Shown: positions 1-8,767 of the stretch, one piece after another
Layout of the letters: each line of letters opens with the position of its first letter
How positions within the stretch are numbered: the stretch's first letter is position 1
Source: a bacterium
GTDB taxonomy: Bacteria > Bacteroidota > Bacteroidia > B-17B0 > Aurantibacillaceae
Assembly: GCA_029945625.1 (NCBI GenBank)
Contig: JAQSCW010000031.1
Location: 1-64,000 of the forward strand
Direction: 5' to 3'
DNA: 64,000 nt
Translations under genes and position numbers: made by a program
The notes under the pieces: generated by a model
Databases searched by the model: none
What the model saw: only the letters and a program-made list of their open reading frames with translations
What the model was told of the DNA's origin: nothing

Positions 1-52
1 GTGAGGGGTCAGTTTAGAGTGAAATGTAGGGGTCTGTTTGAGTGAAATTTCC
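1..52. mobile_element. Terminal repeats of an IS21-like insertion sequence (partial)
   Basis: Two near-identical direct repeats of about 21 nt lie at 4-25 and 28-48, both built as AGGGGTC-(A/T)GTTT-GAGTGAAAT with one extra base in the first. Tandem short repeats of this GGGGTC...TTT...GAA type are characteristic of the ends of IS21-family elements in Bacteroidota (recalled, not searched). Just inside the element a TGA stop (43-45) closes the reading frame that, from base 46 on, encodes good subtilase sequence. The junction therefore looks like an insertion into the peptidase gene, or a contig break at such an insertion. The transposase itself lies outside the window. Confidence 0.55.
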
Positions 53-102
53 ATACTTATGGTGACGCAAAATACAAAGGCCACGAATTAATTGTTCGTT
101 TT

Positions 103-2358
103 TTGCCGACTGTATTAGATTCTGCAACAATAGATAACCAGAATGGAAGCAGTATAACAACTTTTGGTGACCTTCAAGATTTTATGACACCCGCTGCATA
201 TGCCACTGTGACCAATGCACTGGAAGGCGTTTGTCGGGATTGTCATATAAAAGCTGTGAAAATATTTCCTGGACATTTGACAACTTTTACTAGCACCACT
301 TCTCGCTTAGGCGAAACGATAGCAGTTCCAGATTTTTGGACAGCTTTACTTTTGGTTTTTCCCAATAATGCTTCGATTCCTCAGGTGTGTGGCATATTTA
401 ATAATTTACCGTCCGTTGCGGCATATGCCCACCCTAATTTGATGGCCGAATTATATTCTGTGCCAAACGATTCACTTTTTCAACAGCAGCGGTCTATTTG
501 TAACAATACATTATACCCAAATGCTCATGTAAATGCCGAAGAAGCATGGGATGTGCAGCCGAATGGAGGTAAGAGCTATATTAGAGGAGGTATATTTGAT
601 GTTGGAGTAGATTGGGAACATCATGAGTTTAATTACAACGGCTCGAATCCAAACACCAGCAAAATAATTGATGGTTACAGTTGGAGCGCACAAGCAAAAA
701 CAAAAACACTTCCGCACGGTGGCTGTTATGACAATCTCCATGCAACTGCTATTGCTGGAATAATTGGCGCACAAAGGAACAATGGAAGGGGTGTTGCAGG
801 TATCGCTGGTGGAAATGATTCAACTGGCTCAAAAGGAGTAAGTTTATATGACCTGACGCTTTGGGATCCAGGTGGAGGAGCTTGGCTTCTTAATTTAGCG
901 CCAATGAACTATTTATCCAACGCAATATTTTTCTCAACTCAAAATCCCTCCTCTACTAACAGTCAACACCAGAATTATACTTTTGGACTTAATTTTCAAA
1001 ATCACTCTTGGGGCTTAAGAACGCCACCAGCAGACACTGGTTTTTATGCCTTCCATAATCAGAGTATAAATATAATTACTGAAGTAATGCATAAAATTAA
1101 TCGCGTGGGTACAACAGCAATTGCAGCACGTGGAAATAATACAGGGACTACTACCTCGTTTCCTGCAAACGTTGACGACGACTGGGTAATTAATGTGACT
1201 GGTACCGGTATCGACGGTCAATTCGGTCACATTGCTCCTTGGCCTGGACAGAACAACAGCGAATCAACTTCCGCTTGGGGTGGAGATGTCGACATTGCAG
1301 CCCCTAATAGCGGTTCACTTATTACCACACTTTCTACACCTGGCGCAACCTTAAATGGTCAGGGATCAATGTATAATACATTTGGTGGCACCTCTGCATC
1401 TGCTCCTCATGTTTCGGGCGCGGTAGCATTAATGATGAGCCATATTAATGATAGCACTGCGGCATACAAGAACATGGCCCCCGAAGACTGCGAGGCAATT
1501 ATCCAATTGTCAGCTACTGATACCGATACTTCAGGTTGGGATCAACTTACTGGACATGGGAGACTTAATATTGGAAAGGCAATGAAGTTAATTCAAAAGC
1601 CTTGGCATACCTTATATCACTTTGGACAAAGCACGCAAAGCCAGTCTACAAATATGGTAACTAAAACTTTGTACAGCGCTTCTAACACAGTCACCTTAAC
1701 AGAAGCAGTTCAAAGACCTATTACTGGCCAATGGCTTCAAAAAGGGAAATATGTCGTAAAAACTTATGAAATAACAACGACTGTTAATCATAACATTTTT
1801 AACCTAGATACGATAATTGCTTTTTGGCCAAGGTCAAGTTCTTCAGTAACATGGCCACTTTTTAATAACGGTAAACTGACGCCAAGGGAGAAAACTAAAA
1901 TCACAGCACTAAATATGTCCTCTGCCACCTTAAAAGGTTATCTATATGAAGTTAAAGATAGCACCGGTACCAATTCGCTTGGATGGTGGCCCGTTGATAC
2001 CTCCTATGTTCCTGTAAATAACTTAATAGGATGGTGGGCGGAATACAGTGTTTTAACCAAGAATTTTGGAAATCCTGTTGGTCTCGAAGAAAAAGGCCAC
2101 GACAGTAAGGGAATAAGTATTTATCCAAATCCAACAAGCGGCAGTCAAACATTGATTGTTGAAACGGACAAGATTTGTGACTTAACTATTGACCTGTATG
2201 ATCTAATGGGAAGAAAAATAAAAACTGTTTATTCGGGCAAAACTAATGAGCGGGCAACCGCAGTGAGCCATAATGTTCAGGATTTACCTAATTCTTTGTA
2301 TATTTATACTATAACCATAGACGGTGCTACAAGTAGTTCAAAGTTTATTAAACAATAA
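103..2358 (+). CDS. Subtilisin-like S8 serine peptidase with T9SS C-terminal domain, 5'-truncated
   Basis: Secreted subtilase. The catalytic triad is visible as Asp166 (FDVG), His213 (NLHATAIAG) and Ser431 (GGTSASAPH), with oxyanion Asn345 (ARGNN). The last 80 or so residues (YPNPTSG near the start, KFIKQ at the end) form a type A T9SS sorting domain, so the mature enzyme should be exported through the outer membrane. The listed start is a TTG with no good ribosome site. The frame is open back to base 46, and residues encoded at 46-102 (GHELIVRFLP and upstream) look like real propeptide sequence, yet no signal peptide exists in the window. The N-terminus is therefore missing, apparently cut by the insertion-sequence end at 1-52. 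It is probably a broken gene. The next gene begins 3 nt after its stop. Confidence 0.85.
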   Translation: MPTVLDSATIDNQNGSSITTFGDLQDFMTPAAYATVTNALEGVCRDCHIKAVKIFPGHLTTFTSTTSRLGETIAVPDFWTALLLVFPNNASIPQVCGIFNNLPSVAAYAHPNLMAELYSVPNDSLFQQQRSICNNTLYPNAHVNAEEAWDVQPNGGKSYIRGGIFDVGVDWEHHEFNYNGSNPNTSKIIDGYSWSAQAKTKTLPHGGCYDNLHATAIAGIIGAQRNNGRGVAGIAGGNDSTGSKGVSLYDLTLWDPGGGAWLLNLAPMNYLSNAIFFSTQNPSSTNSQHQNYTFGLNFQNHSWGLRTPPADTGFYAFHNQSINIITEVMHKINRVGTTAIAARGNNTGTTTSFPANVDDDWVINVTGTGIDGQFGHIAPWPGQNNSESTSAWGGDVDIAAPNSGSLITTLSTPGATLNGQGSMYNTFGGTSASAPHVSGAVALMMSHINDSTAAYKNMAPEDCEAIIQLSATDTDTSGWDQLTGHGRLNIGKAMKLIQKPWHTLYHFGQSTQSQSTNMVTKTLYSASNTVTLTEAVQRPITGQWLQKGKYVVKTYEITTTVNHNIFNLDTIIAFWPRSSSSVTWPLFNNGKLTPREKTKITALNMSSATLKGYLYEVKDSTGTNSLGWWPVDTSYVPVNNLIGWWAEYSVLTKNFGNPVGLEEKGHDSKGISIYPNPTSGSQTLIVETDKICDLTIDLYDLMGRKIKTVYSGKTNERATAVSHNVQDLPNSLYIYTITIDGATSSSKFIKQ

Positions 2359-2361
2359 AAG

Positions 2362-3606
2362 ATGAAGAGAATACCCGTATTTTTAATGGCATTACTTGTG
2401 AACATTTGTTATTCACAAGTGACCGTTATTAATACGGGTAGTTCTGAAAGTTTATTTAAGATCTCGAGCATTGGAGAAAATTTTCTTATAAGTGGAAGTA
2501 AAAGTTTTTTGGGGAAATGTTATGGTGAGTGTGATTCGATATTCCCCCTCGTCGTACCAGCTTTTCCCAATTCAAATTATGTTTTTAGTGTTGCGCGACC
2601 GGACACGAATGTACTCTTTATGACGGCATCCTCTTCAGCCAACTTAAATCTTACTTTTTGGAAAAGTAGTGATGGTGGGTTTAACTGGACAAAAAAATTT
2701 GATACCGTTAACCCTTCCATGTATTTAGGTGTCACAATCTTTTTTGATACACTCAGTGGGATTTCGTTTTCAGATAATTATAAGAGTATAAAAACCTTTG
2801 ATGGTTTTAAAACATACAGTTTTGGTGCTTGGAGTTCGTGGAATTTAGGAGGTGCTGCGCAAATATGTGGAGATAGCACAATCCTAGTCTCAGAGTGGAC
2901 AGGGTTCTATGTTTCCAAAGATCGCGGCAACACTTGGGTGTATGGTCAAGGTGTAGGAACAAGTAACATCAATTTTGGATGCTTAAACAAGGATACTCTT
3001 TTTTCTTTGACGAGCGGTAATTCTTCATCGCATTTCTTGTTCTCTTTAGATGGAGGCAAGACATGGGTGTCGAAAGGTGTTAATGGGAATACGAGTTTTT
3101 CTAATGAAATTCCATTTGCAGTATTTCCAAAAAATAATAAAGAAATATATTTCCCTTCTCGAAATACTAGTACTGGTTTTGGGGTCATTTTAAAAACTAC
3201 TGATCTAGGACAAACTTGGACACGATATGTTACTCCATTCAAAAAAAACCTTTATGACATGAAATTTATTAATGATAGTACAGCTTTAGTTTGCGGCGAG
3301 GGCGGATTGCTCTTTAAATGGAATACTAAGACAGCCGTTTTTACTGGTCTACCTGAAAACAAAATGAATGAACTGGCAGTGAAAGTCTTTCCTAACCCGG
3401 TCAGTGATAAACTATTTATCTTTCTTGATGAACAATCGCTTTCTGTTAAAACTACAATTACCAACGTATTGGGTCAAACAGTGTATTCTGGAGTTTTGGC
3501 AGGAAAAGATGAAATCATCGACTTTGAGGGTTTAAAAGCGGGAATCTATTTTGTGAACCTCCAAAGCACAAAAGCCTTTAGAGTTATCAAGATTTTGAAG
3601 AAATAA
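2362..3606 (+). CDS. Secreted Asp-box (BNR/Ycf48-like) repeat protein with T9SS sorting domain, copy 1
   Basis: 414 aa. An N-terminal signal peptide ends at ICYSQ (about residue 19). The body contains repeated S/T-x-D-x-G-x-x-W Asp-box motifs (SSDGGFNW, SKDRGNTW, SLDGGKTW, TTDLGQTW), which normally sit on turns of a beta-propeller like those of sialidases and the Ycf48/sortilin group. The C-terminus carries a type A T9SS sorting domain (VFPNPVSDKL through IKILKK). No catalytic residues can be named, so the role is open: surface binding or a released propeller protein. It starts 3 nt after the subtilase gene and is followed 22 nt later by a close paralogue, which suggests one transcript. Confidence 0.8.
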   Translation: MKRIPVFLMALLVNICYSQVTVINTGSSESLFKISSIGENFLISGSKSFLGKCYGECDSIFPLVVPAFPNSNYVFSVARPDTNVLFMTASSSANLNLTFWKSSDGGFNWTKKFDTVNPSMYLGVTIFFDTLSGISFSDNYKSIKTFDGFKTYSFGAWSSWNLGGAAQICGDSTILVSEWTGFYVSKDRGNTWVYGQGVGTSNINFGCLNKDTLFSLTSGNSSSHFLFSLDGGKTWVSKGVNGNTSFSNEIPFAVFPKNNKEIYFPSRNTSTGFGVILKTTDLGQTWTRYVTPFKKNLYDMKFINDSTALVCGEGGLLFKWNTKTAVFTGLPENKMNELAVKVFPNPVSDKLFIFLDEQSLSVKTTITNVLGQTVYSGVLAGKDEIIDFEGLKAGIYFVNLQSTKAFRVIKILKK

Positions 3607-3628
3607 TCTATTAGACCCGAGTTGCAGA

Positions 3629-4891
3629 ATGAAAAATGCGCGGTACTTTTTTGCTCTTTTGATCGCGAATATTTCTTATTCGCAAATAACTGTTATTAAT
3701 ACGGGCACTTCTGAAAATTTAGTAAGTATTACTTCAATCGGGAAAAATTTCCTAGTGAGTGGATACCAAACCTTTTTAGGAAAATGTTACGGCGAGTGCA
3801 ATGCTATCTTCTCACTCGTAGTGCCACCTTTTCCAAATTCAACTTGGGTATTTGAAGTTGATCGCCCTGATACAAATGTGCTTTTTATGACGGCATGCTC
3901 TTCATCCAATTTAAATCTTACTTTTTGGAAAAGTGCAGATGGCGGTTATAACTGGTTCAAAAAATTTGACACCGTTAATCCGTCCATGTATCAAGGTGTC
4001 ACAATTTTTTTCGATACACTCACTGGTATTTCTTTTTCAGATAACTATAAGAGTATAAAAACTTTCGATGGCTTCAAAACATATTCTTTTGGTACGTGGA
4101 ACTCTTGGTTTTTAGGCGGCCATATTCAATTATGTGGAGACAGTACAATTCTTCTATCAGATTTGGGAGGGTATCTTATTTCAAAAGATCGTGGTAATAC
4201 TTGGCCTTTTGGTCAAGGGCTAGGCACGAATAATGCAATTAGTTTTGCCTGTTTGAACGAAGACACCCTCTTTTGTATCGCATCAGGTAACTTCCCCCCA
4301 TCATATCTTTTTAGCTCTTTTGACGGAGGGAAAAGTTGGAGTTTTAAAGGCATTAACGGTAATTCGCCCGGCGCGACTGCTGCTGAAGTAGTGCCAGTTA
4401 AATTATATGTAAAGAATAAAAACGAAATATTTATTACTGCTAGAAGTAGTCCCACAGGATTCGGAACTATTTTGAAGACAGCCGATCTTGGACAATCGTG
4501 GTCGGGATTTGTTACTCCTTTCAAAGAATATCTCAGTGATATGACATTTATTAATGACTCAATAGCATTAGTCTGCGGAAATAATGGGCTTCTGTTTAAA
4601 TGGAATACTAAGACTGCCGTTTTTACTGGCATTAGTGAAAATAAATCAAGCGAAATAAATGCACTCGTTTATCCGAACCCGGTTGAAAGCAAATTGTTTA
4701 TAAAATTTAATGATAATGAAGGACTTGTTAAAGCAACTTTAATGAATGTTTCTGGCCAGAACCTCCTAGAAGTCTCCTTTACAGGCAATAACGGAGAGTT
4801 GGATTTTGCAGGTATGCAAAGGGGAATTTATTTCGTAAGATTGGAAAGCGAAAAAGGTCTTCGGACTTTTAAAGTTGCAATTGGAAATTGA
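3629..4891 (+). CDS. Secreted Asp-box repeat protein with T9SS sorting domain, copy 2
   Basis: 420 aa, a tandem paralogue of the preceding gene. The two align end to end with long identical runs (for example PDTNVLFMTA and FSDNYKSIKTFDGFKTY). It has a signal peptide ending near ISYSQ, the same four Asp-box motifs (SADGGYNW, SKDRGNTW, SFDGGKSW, TADLGQSW) and a T9SS tail starting at VYPNPVESK. Divergence is concentrated around the propeller tips and the sorting domain, as expected after an older duplication. Function is unknown; the gene arrangement suggests co-expression with the truncated subtilase. Confidence 0.8.
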   Translation: MKNARYFFALLIANISYSQITVINTGTSENLVSITSIGKNFLVSGYQTFLGKCYGECNAIFSLVVPPFPNSTWVFEVDRPDTNVLFMTACSSSNLNLTFWKSADGGYNWFKKFDTVNPSMYQGVTIFFDTLTGISFSDNYKSIKTFDGFKTYSFGTWNSWFLGGHIQLCGDSTILLSDLGGYLISKDRGNTWPFGQGLGTNNAISFACLNEDTLFCIASGNFPPSYLFSSFDGGKSWSFKGINGNSPGATAAEVVPVKLYVKNKNEIFITARSSPTGFGTILKTADLGQSWSGFVTPFKEYLSDMTFINDSIALVCGNNGLLFKWNTKTAVFTGISENKSSEINALVYPNPVESKLFIKFNDNEGLVKATLMNVSGQNLLEVSFTGNNGELDFAGMQRGIYFVRLESEKGLRTFKVAIGN

Positions 4892-4964
4892 ATTATTGGT
4901 AGTCATAATCTTTTTAAGAACAAAAATTAATAACTAAAAATGAACCACTTTTTAATGTAAAATC

Positions 4965-5852
4965 ATGACAAAAATAAGTCGATTGGTGTTCTTCACAAAA
5001 AAGAACACGGGCAAAGCCAAATCGTCTGACCGCATTGACACGACCAGTATTTCGGTCGTTATTCCGGTAAAAGACAACCAAAAAGGAATTAATCAGTATC
5101 TTGAGTATTTCTTTAAAACCCAAATTCCTGAGCACTATCCAAAGGAAATTATAATCGTTGACAATGACTCAGTTATTCCTATTGAAGTTGAGCAGCGTTT
5201 TCGATCAAACAATTTGTTGATTAAAGTACTAGATTGTAAGAAACCTGGGCCAGGTGCTGCGAGAAATGCTGGGGTCAAGGCAGCAGAGGGAGATTGGATT
5301 CTTTTTAATGATAGTGATTGTTTGCCAACCTCAAGCACAGTATCTGGGTATCTTAAATCCGAAAACGGTTCAGTAGGCTATGCAGGTAATGTCAAGTCCT
5401 TTGGGAATGACAAACTATCTGCTTACTATGAAAGTCAGGAGATCCTTGTTCCGGCCAAAATATACAACAACAAAGGAGTTTTCACCCCGCAATATATTAT
5501 TACTGCAAACGCTTTAGTTTGGAAAAAAGCATTTGAAGATATAGGTGGCTTTAATGAAACAATGGATTTAGCGGGCGGTGAGGATATTGATTTAGGTCTG
5601 AGACTATCCGAAATTGGAGACCTTTCTTATTGTTTTGAGAGCATTGTATTACACGATTTTAGCGATGGCTGGGCTGGTTTCCGAAAGAGATTTATACGAT
5701 ATGGTCGCGGAAATCGCATAGTTGCACGTATTTGGGAAGCGGATTTGACGCCAAGACTTTTCCGAGCAAATAAAAAAACCTTATTTAATGTAGTCGCAGC
5801 AAAGCTTCAATTCCTCTTTTTAGCAATTGGATACTTTCAGGAAAGAAACTAA
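4965..5852 (+). CDS. Glycosyltransferase family 2 (GT-A fold)
   Basis: 295 aa, soluble, with no membrane segment. The nucleotide-sugar domain begins at SVVIPVKDN (about residues 30-38). It continues with IIIVDNDS (63-69), the GAARNAGVKAA helix (97-107) and the metal-binding DSD motif at 116-118 (FNDSDC). A GGED motif (Glu206-Asp207) is the usual catalytic base region of inverting GT2 enzymes, so the active site looks intact. The likely role is transfer of a sugar from an activated donor to a glycan or protein acceptor; the acceptor cannot be told from sequence. ATG at 4965 is the first plausible start. It may be transcribed with the secreted proteins upstream, though 73 nt separate them. Confidence 0.85.
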   Translation: MTKISRLVFFTKKNTGKAKSSDRIDTTSISVVIPVKDNQKGINQYLEYFFKTQIPEHYPKEIIIVDNDSVIPIEVEQRFRSNNLLIKVLDCKKPGPGAARNAGVKAAEGDWILFNDSDCLPTSSTVSGYLKSENGSVGYAGNVKSFGNDKLSAYYESQEILVPAKIYNNKGVFTPQYIITANALVWKKAFEDIGGFNETMDLAGGEDIDLGLRLSEIGDLSYCFESIVLHDFSDGWAGFRKRFIRYGRGNRIVARIWEADLTPRLFRANKKTLFNVVAAKLQFLFLAIGYFQERN

Positions 5853-5955
5853 CCACACACCATTGGTGGTAGTTGGTTTATCCTGTTTCCATAGGAAAAA
5901 AAAGGATGCGAATGCTGACACGCAGAATAGTAGGCTCAAATTAAATTTATTTACT

Positions 5956-6096
5956 ATGAGTAAAAAAAATGTGGCTAATCACCAAGCGGACATCAAGAAT
6001 CCAAACAAAGGTACTTCTGGAACGAACAAAACCTTCGATAAAAATCAAGGAAACAGAGGTAAACAACAAAATCCTAATGTAAAAAAGGGAAAGTGA
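5956..6096 (+). CDS. Tiny basic Asn/Lys/Gly-rich protein (46 aa)
   Basis: Start ATG at 5956. The product begins MSKKNVANHQADIKNPNKG and is very hydrophilic, strongly basic and rich in Asn, Lys, Gly and Gln, with no Cys, Trp, Tyr, Leu or Met after the start. It looks intrinsically disordered. I recall similar short MSKKN...HQAD...NKGT...NRGKQ proteins being common in Bacteroidota without an established role (from memory, not checked). A longer frame starting at 5827 overlaps the glycosyltransferase gene and adds sequence of a different character, so the short start is preferred. An 11-bp perfect hairpin follows 15 nt after the stop, supporting a discrete, probably abundant transcript. Confidence 0.7.
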   Translation: MSKKNVANHQADIKNPNKGTSGTNKTFDKNQGNRGKQQNPNVKKGK

Positions 6097-6111
6097 TTGG
6101 TGCAATGTGCT

Positions 6112-6138
6112 GAACGAGGTTCCTAATGAACCTCGTTC
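6112..6138 (+). terminator. Strong hairpin terminator after the 46-aa gene
   Basis: Perfect 11-bp inverted repeat GAACGAGGTTC / GAACCTCGTTC with a 5-nt loop (CTAAT), followed by TTGCTTTC. It lies 15 nt after the stop codon of the tiny basic protein. Confidence 0.75.
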
Positions 6139-6202
6139 TTGCTTTCAGGAACTGTATAGTCCGTTATAAAAGAGGTTTATGTCCTTTTTCACTAAAACTA
6201 TC

Positions 6203-6451
6203 CTATGCCGCAGCCACCTTTTTGAAAGCCACACGTTTGCGATTTTCGGCCTTTTCAGGGGTAATAAATGGCTCGGCTTCCACGTAATAAAGAAATTCAT
6301 TTATCGCTACCAAATCACGGCTTAAAACCTCGGCTAGCGTTTCGTTTTCGATGCGCTCAATTTTGTGTGGTGAAATGGCTTTTGTCAAACGGCTGGTTTC
6401 CAATTCATTCAGGGGTTTAAGGTTCGAACTGGGTAACGTTCTTTCCGCCAC
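6203..6451 (-). CDS. Small hypothetical protein (82 aa)
   Basis: I do not recognise this protein. It has a GTG start with no clear ribosome site, 12 nt beyond the terminator of the sigma-factor gene. The composition is mixed and soluble, predicted mostly helical, and it ends in a basic FKKVAAA tail. No transmembrane segment or signal peptide is seen. It could be a real small gene, or the 3' remnant of something larger. The position after a terminator argues against simple read-through from the sigma operon. Confidence 0.35.
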   Translation of the reverse strand: MAERTLPSSNLKPLNELETSRLTKAISPHKIERIENETLAEVLSRDLVAINEFLYYVEAEPFITPEKAENRKRVAFKKVAAA

Positions 6452-6462
6452 AAAAGCATAAA

Positions 6463-6497
6463 AAAAAACCCTTTCGGTAATTCCGGAAGGGTTTTTT
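6463..6497. terminator. Bidirectional hairpin terminator after the ECF sigma gene
   Basis: A 15-nt arm (AAAAAACCCTTTCGG) pairs with CCGGAAGGGTTTTTT across a 5-nt loop with a single mismatch. With A- and T-tracts at both ends it can stop transcription from either side. It closes the minus-strand sigma-factor operon, whose last gene ends at 6557. Confidence 0.75.
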
Positions 6498-6556
6498 CGC
6501 TTGGTGGCGGCGATTAATAGTGTACGGAAATTCCGACCCTAAAAGCGGTGAGACAA

Positions 6557-7831
6557 TCATGCTAAGGCCAGTATTTTATGATACAACACCTTTTGTTCTG
6601 CCCTTGATTTTGTTAACTGGATGGCGCTTTCAAAATGCGATCTGGCATCTGCTCTGTTGTTGAGCTTGGAATGAATGTCTCCCAACAAGGCGTGATACAA
6701 ATAATACGATTTAAGTGATTTTTTGTTTTCCAATAAATCTACCTCTTTCAGTGCGGCGGCAGGTCCTTTTACCTGCATGAAGGCAATGATGCGATTCAGT
6801 TCGGTTACCGGCGAAGGCGCAACTCGGCAGAGCCATTCATATAATTGTAAAACTCTCATCCAATTGGTCTTATCAAATGTTTCTGCGCTGCAATGCTCAA
6901 AAGCAATCGCTGCTTCCAAGTGATAAGAACTTATTTCATCTCCAAATGCCGCAATGTTCAAATAACGATTGCCTTCTGCAATGAGGGGGTGATTCCATTT
7001 CTTTCTATCCTGCTCCGGCAATAAAATAATCTCGCCTTCCACAGTAGTTCTGCTCTTGCTTCTCGCCGCATGAAAACACATCAACGCCGTTAATGCAAAT
7101 ACTTCAGGTACTTGCGTATATCTATTTTCTGCAAGTAGTTTACAGAGCATCATCGCTTCGTCCATCAGGTCTTCTCTAATAACCTCTTGAGAATGCGTCG
7201 AATTGTAACCTTCGTTAAACAAGAGATAGATCGCACGGAGTACCGAATTGGTTCTGTTTTTTAATTCCTCAACAGAGGGAATTTCCAATCGCACTTTTTC
7301 ATTCCTAAAAAACTCTTTTGCTCGGTACAGTCGCTTTGAAACGGTGTCTTCTGTTGTAAGAAAGGCTTTTGCAATTTCGGCGGTGCTAAATGCGCACAAT
7401 GTTTTTAAAATGAGGGTGATTTGACTTTCGCTCGAGATCCCGGGATGACAACAAGCAAACATCATCTTTAACTGATCGTCCTTGATCAGTTCATCTTTGA
7501 ACAATTCATCCATGGTTATAGACAAGGTGTATTCTGAAGTTAAAAGAGCCCGTGGTCCCTCCGAAAAATCAAAACGCACAGAATGTTTGTTTCTCCGGAT
7601 CACATCTATCGCTTTGTTTTTGGCTACCCTAAAAAGCCAGGCGGAGGGATTTTCAGGAATACCTTTCAGTTTCCACACCGCAATAGCGTCCATAAATGTT
7701 TGCTGAACGACGTCTTCAGCGGTTTCTAAATTTTCGACGCCAAAAATGTTGGTCAACACAGAAACCATCTTTCCCGATTCATGCCGGAAGAGATGTTCGG
7801 TAAGTTTATCAGTATCGTGCGAAAGAGTCAA
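6557..7831 (-). CDS. ECF42-type RNA polymerase sigma factor with C-terminal helical extension
   Basis: 424 aa, about twice the length of an ordinary ECF sigma factor. Sigma region 2 spans about residues 15-80 (DVVQQTFMDA, then NPSAWLFRVAKNKAIDVIRR). Region 4 spans about 118-170, with the helix-turn-helix around TAEIAKAFLTTEDTVSKRLYRAK. A long C-terminal extension carries YLLFNEGYN at 202-210, the hallmark of the ECF42 group (DUF6596/TPR-like). ECF42 factors have no anti-sigma partner; the extension is thought to control activity, and they sit next to DGPF proteins, exactly as here (DGPF gene 115 nt upstream). It probably directs transcription of this four-gene minus-strand cluster. The inducing signal is unknown. 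Confidence 0.9.
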   Translation of the reverse strand: MTLSHDTDKLTEHLFRHESGKMVSVLTNIFGVENLETAEDVVQQTFMDAIAVWKLKGIPENPSAWLFRVAKNKAIDVIRRNKHSVRFDFSEGPRALLTSEYTLSITMDELFKDELIKDDQLKMMFACCHPGISSESQITLILKTLCAFSTAEIAKAFLTTEDTVSKRLYRAKEFFRNEKVRLEIPSVEELKNRTNSVLRAIYLLFNEGYNSTHSQEVIREDLMDEAMMLCKLLAENRYTQVPEVFALTALMCFHAARSKSRTTVEGEIILLPEQDRKKWNHPLIAEGNRYLNIAAFGDEISSYHLEAAIAFEHCSAETFDKTNWMRVLQLYEWLCRVAPSPVTELNRIIAFMQVKGPAAALKEVDLLENKKSLKSYYLYHALLGDIHSKLNNRADARSHFESAIQLTKSRAEQKVLYHKILALA

Positions 7832-7946
7832 TGTTTAAGACATAAATACACTAGGTCGTCATTTTTAGTGATTTCCCCCACAAATAAAAGAAAAATTTGC
7901 TCAGAAATGATTCCGAGCAAATTCACTTATTACATTCATTCCCTAG

Positions 7947-8297
7947 TTAAGGGTGAACGGATTTTAGTTCACGTACCTCAATTTTACCATCGTCAAATTG
8001 AAGAATGGGACATCCTTTCGCGATTTCAATCGCCTCATCATAGGTATCCGCCTTACACATCAGGTATCCGCCTATGAATTCTTTGCCTTCCATAAAGGGC
8101 CCGTCGGTTACCACTTTTTTGTTTCCGGTAATTTGTTTTCCGGTAGTTTCCAAAGGTTGCGCGCCAATGAATTTTCCTTGTTCAGTTAATTTTCCCATCC
8201 ATTGCATCCACTGCTGCATGTGCTCCTGCCATTTTTCGGGAGATTGTTGAACGGTAGCACCATCACCACCTCTAAATAATAAAAGATATTCTTTCAT
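7947..8297 (-). CDS. YCII-related DGPF-domain protein
   Basis: 116 aa, soluble. It starts MKEYLLLFRG, typical of the family, and contains the DGPF motif at residues 65-68 within VTDGPFMEGKEFIGGY. YCII/DGPF proteins are small ferredoxin-fold proteins of unknown catalytic role that are consistently encoded beside ECF42 sigma factors and are their main regulon members. The VOC gene lies 12 nt upstream and the sigma gene downstream, all on the minus strand, consistent with one operon. Confidence 0.9.
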   Translation of the reverse strand: MKEYLLLFRGGDGATVQQSPEKWQEHMQQWMQWMGKLTEQGKFIGAQPLETTGKQITGNKKVVTDGPFMEGKEFIGGYLMCKADTYDEAIEIAKGCPILQFDDGKIEVRELKSVHP

Positions 8298-8309
8298 TTG
8301 AATCGTATT

Positions 8310-8690
8310 TTAATTATTTGAATGTAAAGCTACGGCATTACCCTCGCAATCTATAATTCCGGCCATAAAGCCAAAGCCACCAATGGCCGTTTTTGGCATC
8401 ATAATCTTACCTCCGGCTTTTTCCACGCGTGACAAAGCATCGGAAAGATCGGGATTTCCATTCAGATAAATTTTCGCACCATCTCCGCTCGGTTTATGCA
8501 TGGGACTTTGGCACAATCCGCCCGACGCTTTTCCACTGCCTTCTTCTGAAGGAAAAAATGCCATTTGCATGCCCATCATGTCGCTTTCTTCCATTTTAAT
8601 TTTAAATACAGTTTCATAAAAGTTCTTTGCACGTTTGATGTCTGAAACGGAGATCTCAAACCAGTTGAGTGAATTTTCTTTCGTTGTCAT
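8310..8690 (-). CDS. VOC-superfamily (glyoxalase/bleomycin-resistance-like) protein
   Basis: 126 aa, one VOC module pair. It begins NSLNWFEISVSDIKRAKNFYETVF, the standard first beta-alpha unit, and ends with CEGNAVALHSN, the last strand carrying a conserved metal-ligand region in many members. The middle includes GGKIMMPKTAIGGFGF. VOC proteins of this small type act as lyases, dioxygenases or binding proteins; the substrate cannot be assigned. It sits 12 nt before the DGPF gene, so it is probably part of the ECF42 regulon. Confidence 0.85.
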   Translation of the reverse strand: MTTKENSLNWFEISVSDIKRAKNFYETVFKIKMEESDMMGMQMAFFPSEEGSGKASGGLCQSPMHKPSGDGAKIYLNGNPDLSDALSRVEKAGGKIMMPKTAIGGFGFMAGIIDCEGNAVALHSNN

Positions 8691-8767
8691 GTTGTTTTAA
8701 TTTTAGTGTATAATTGATTGTTAGTTGTGTTGGTAGTCTTTGTGAAACTAATGAAAAGATAAATAAT

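Noticed and set aside
5827-5955. Longer start for the tiny basic protein
   Set aside because: It overlaps the glycosyltransferase gene and adds sequence of unlike composition; the ATG at 5956 gives a coherent product.
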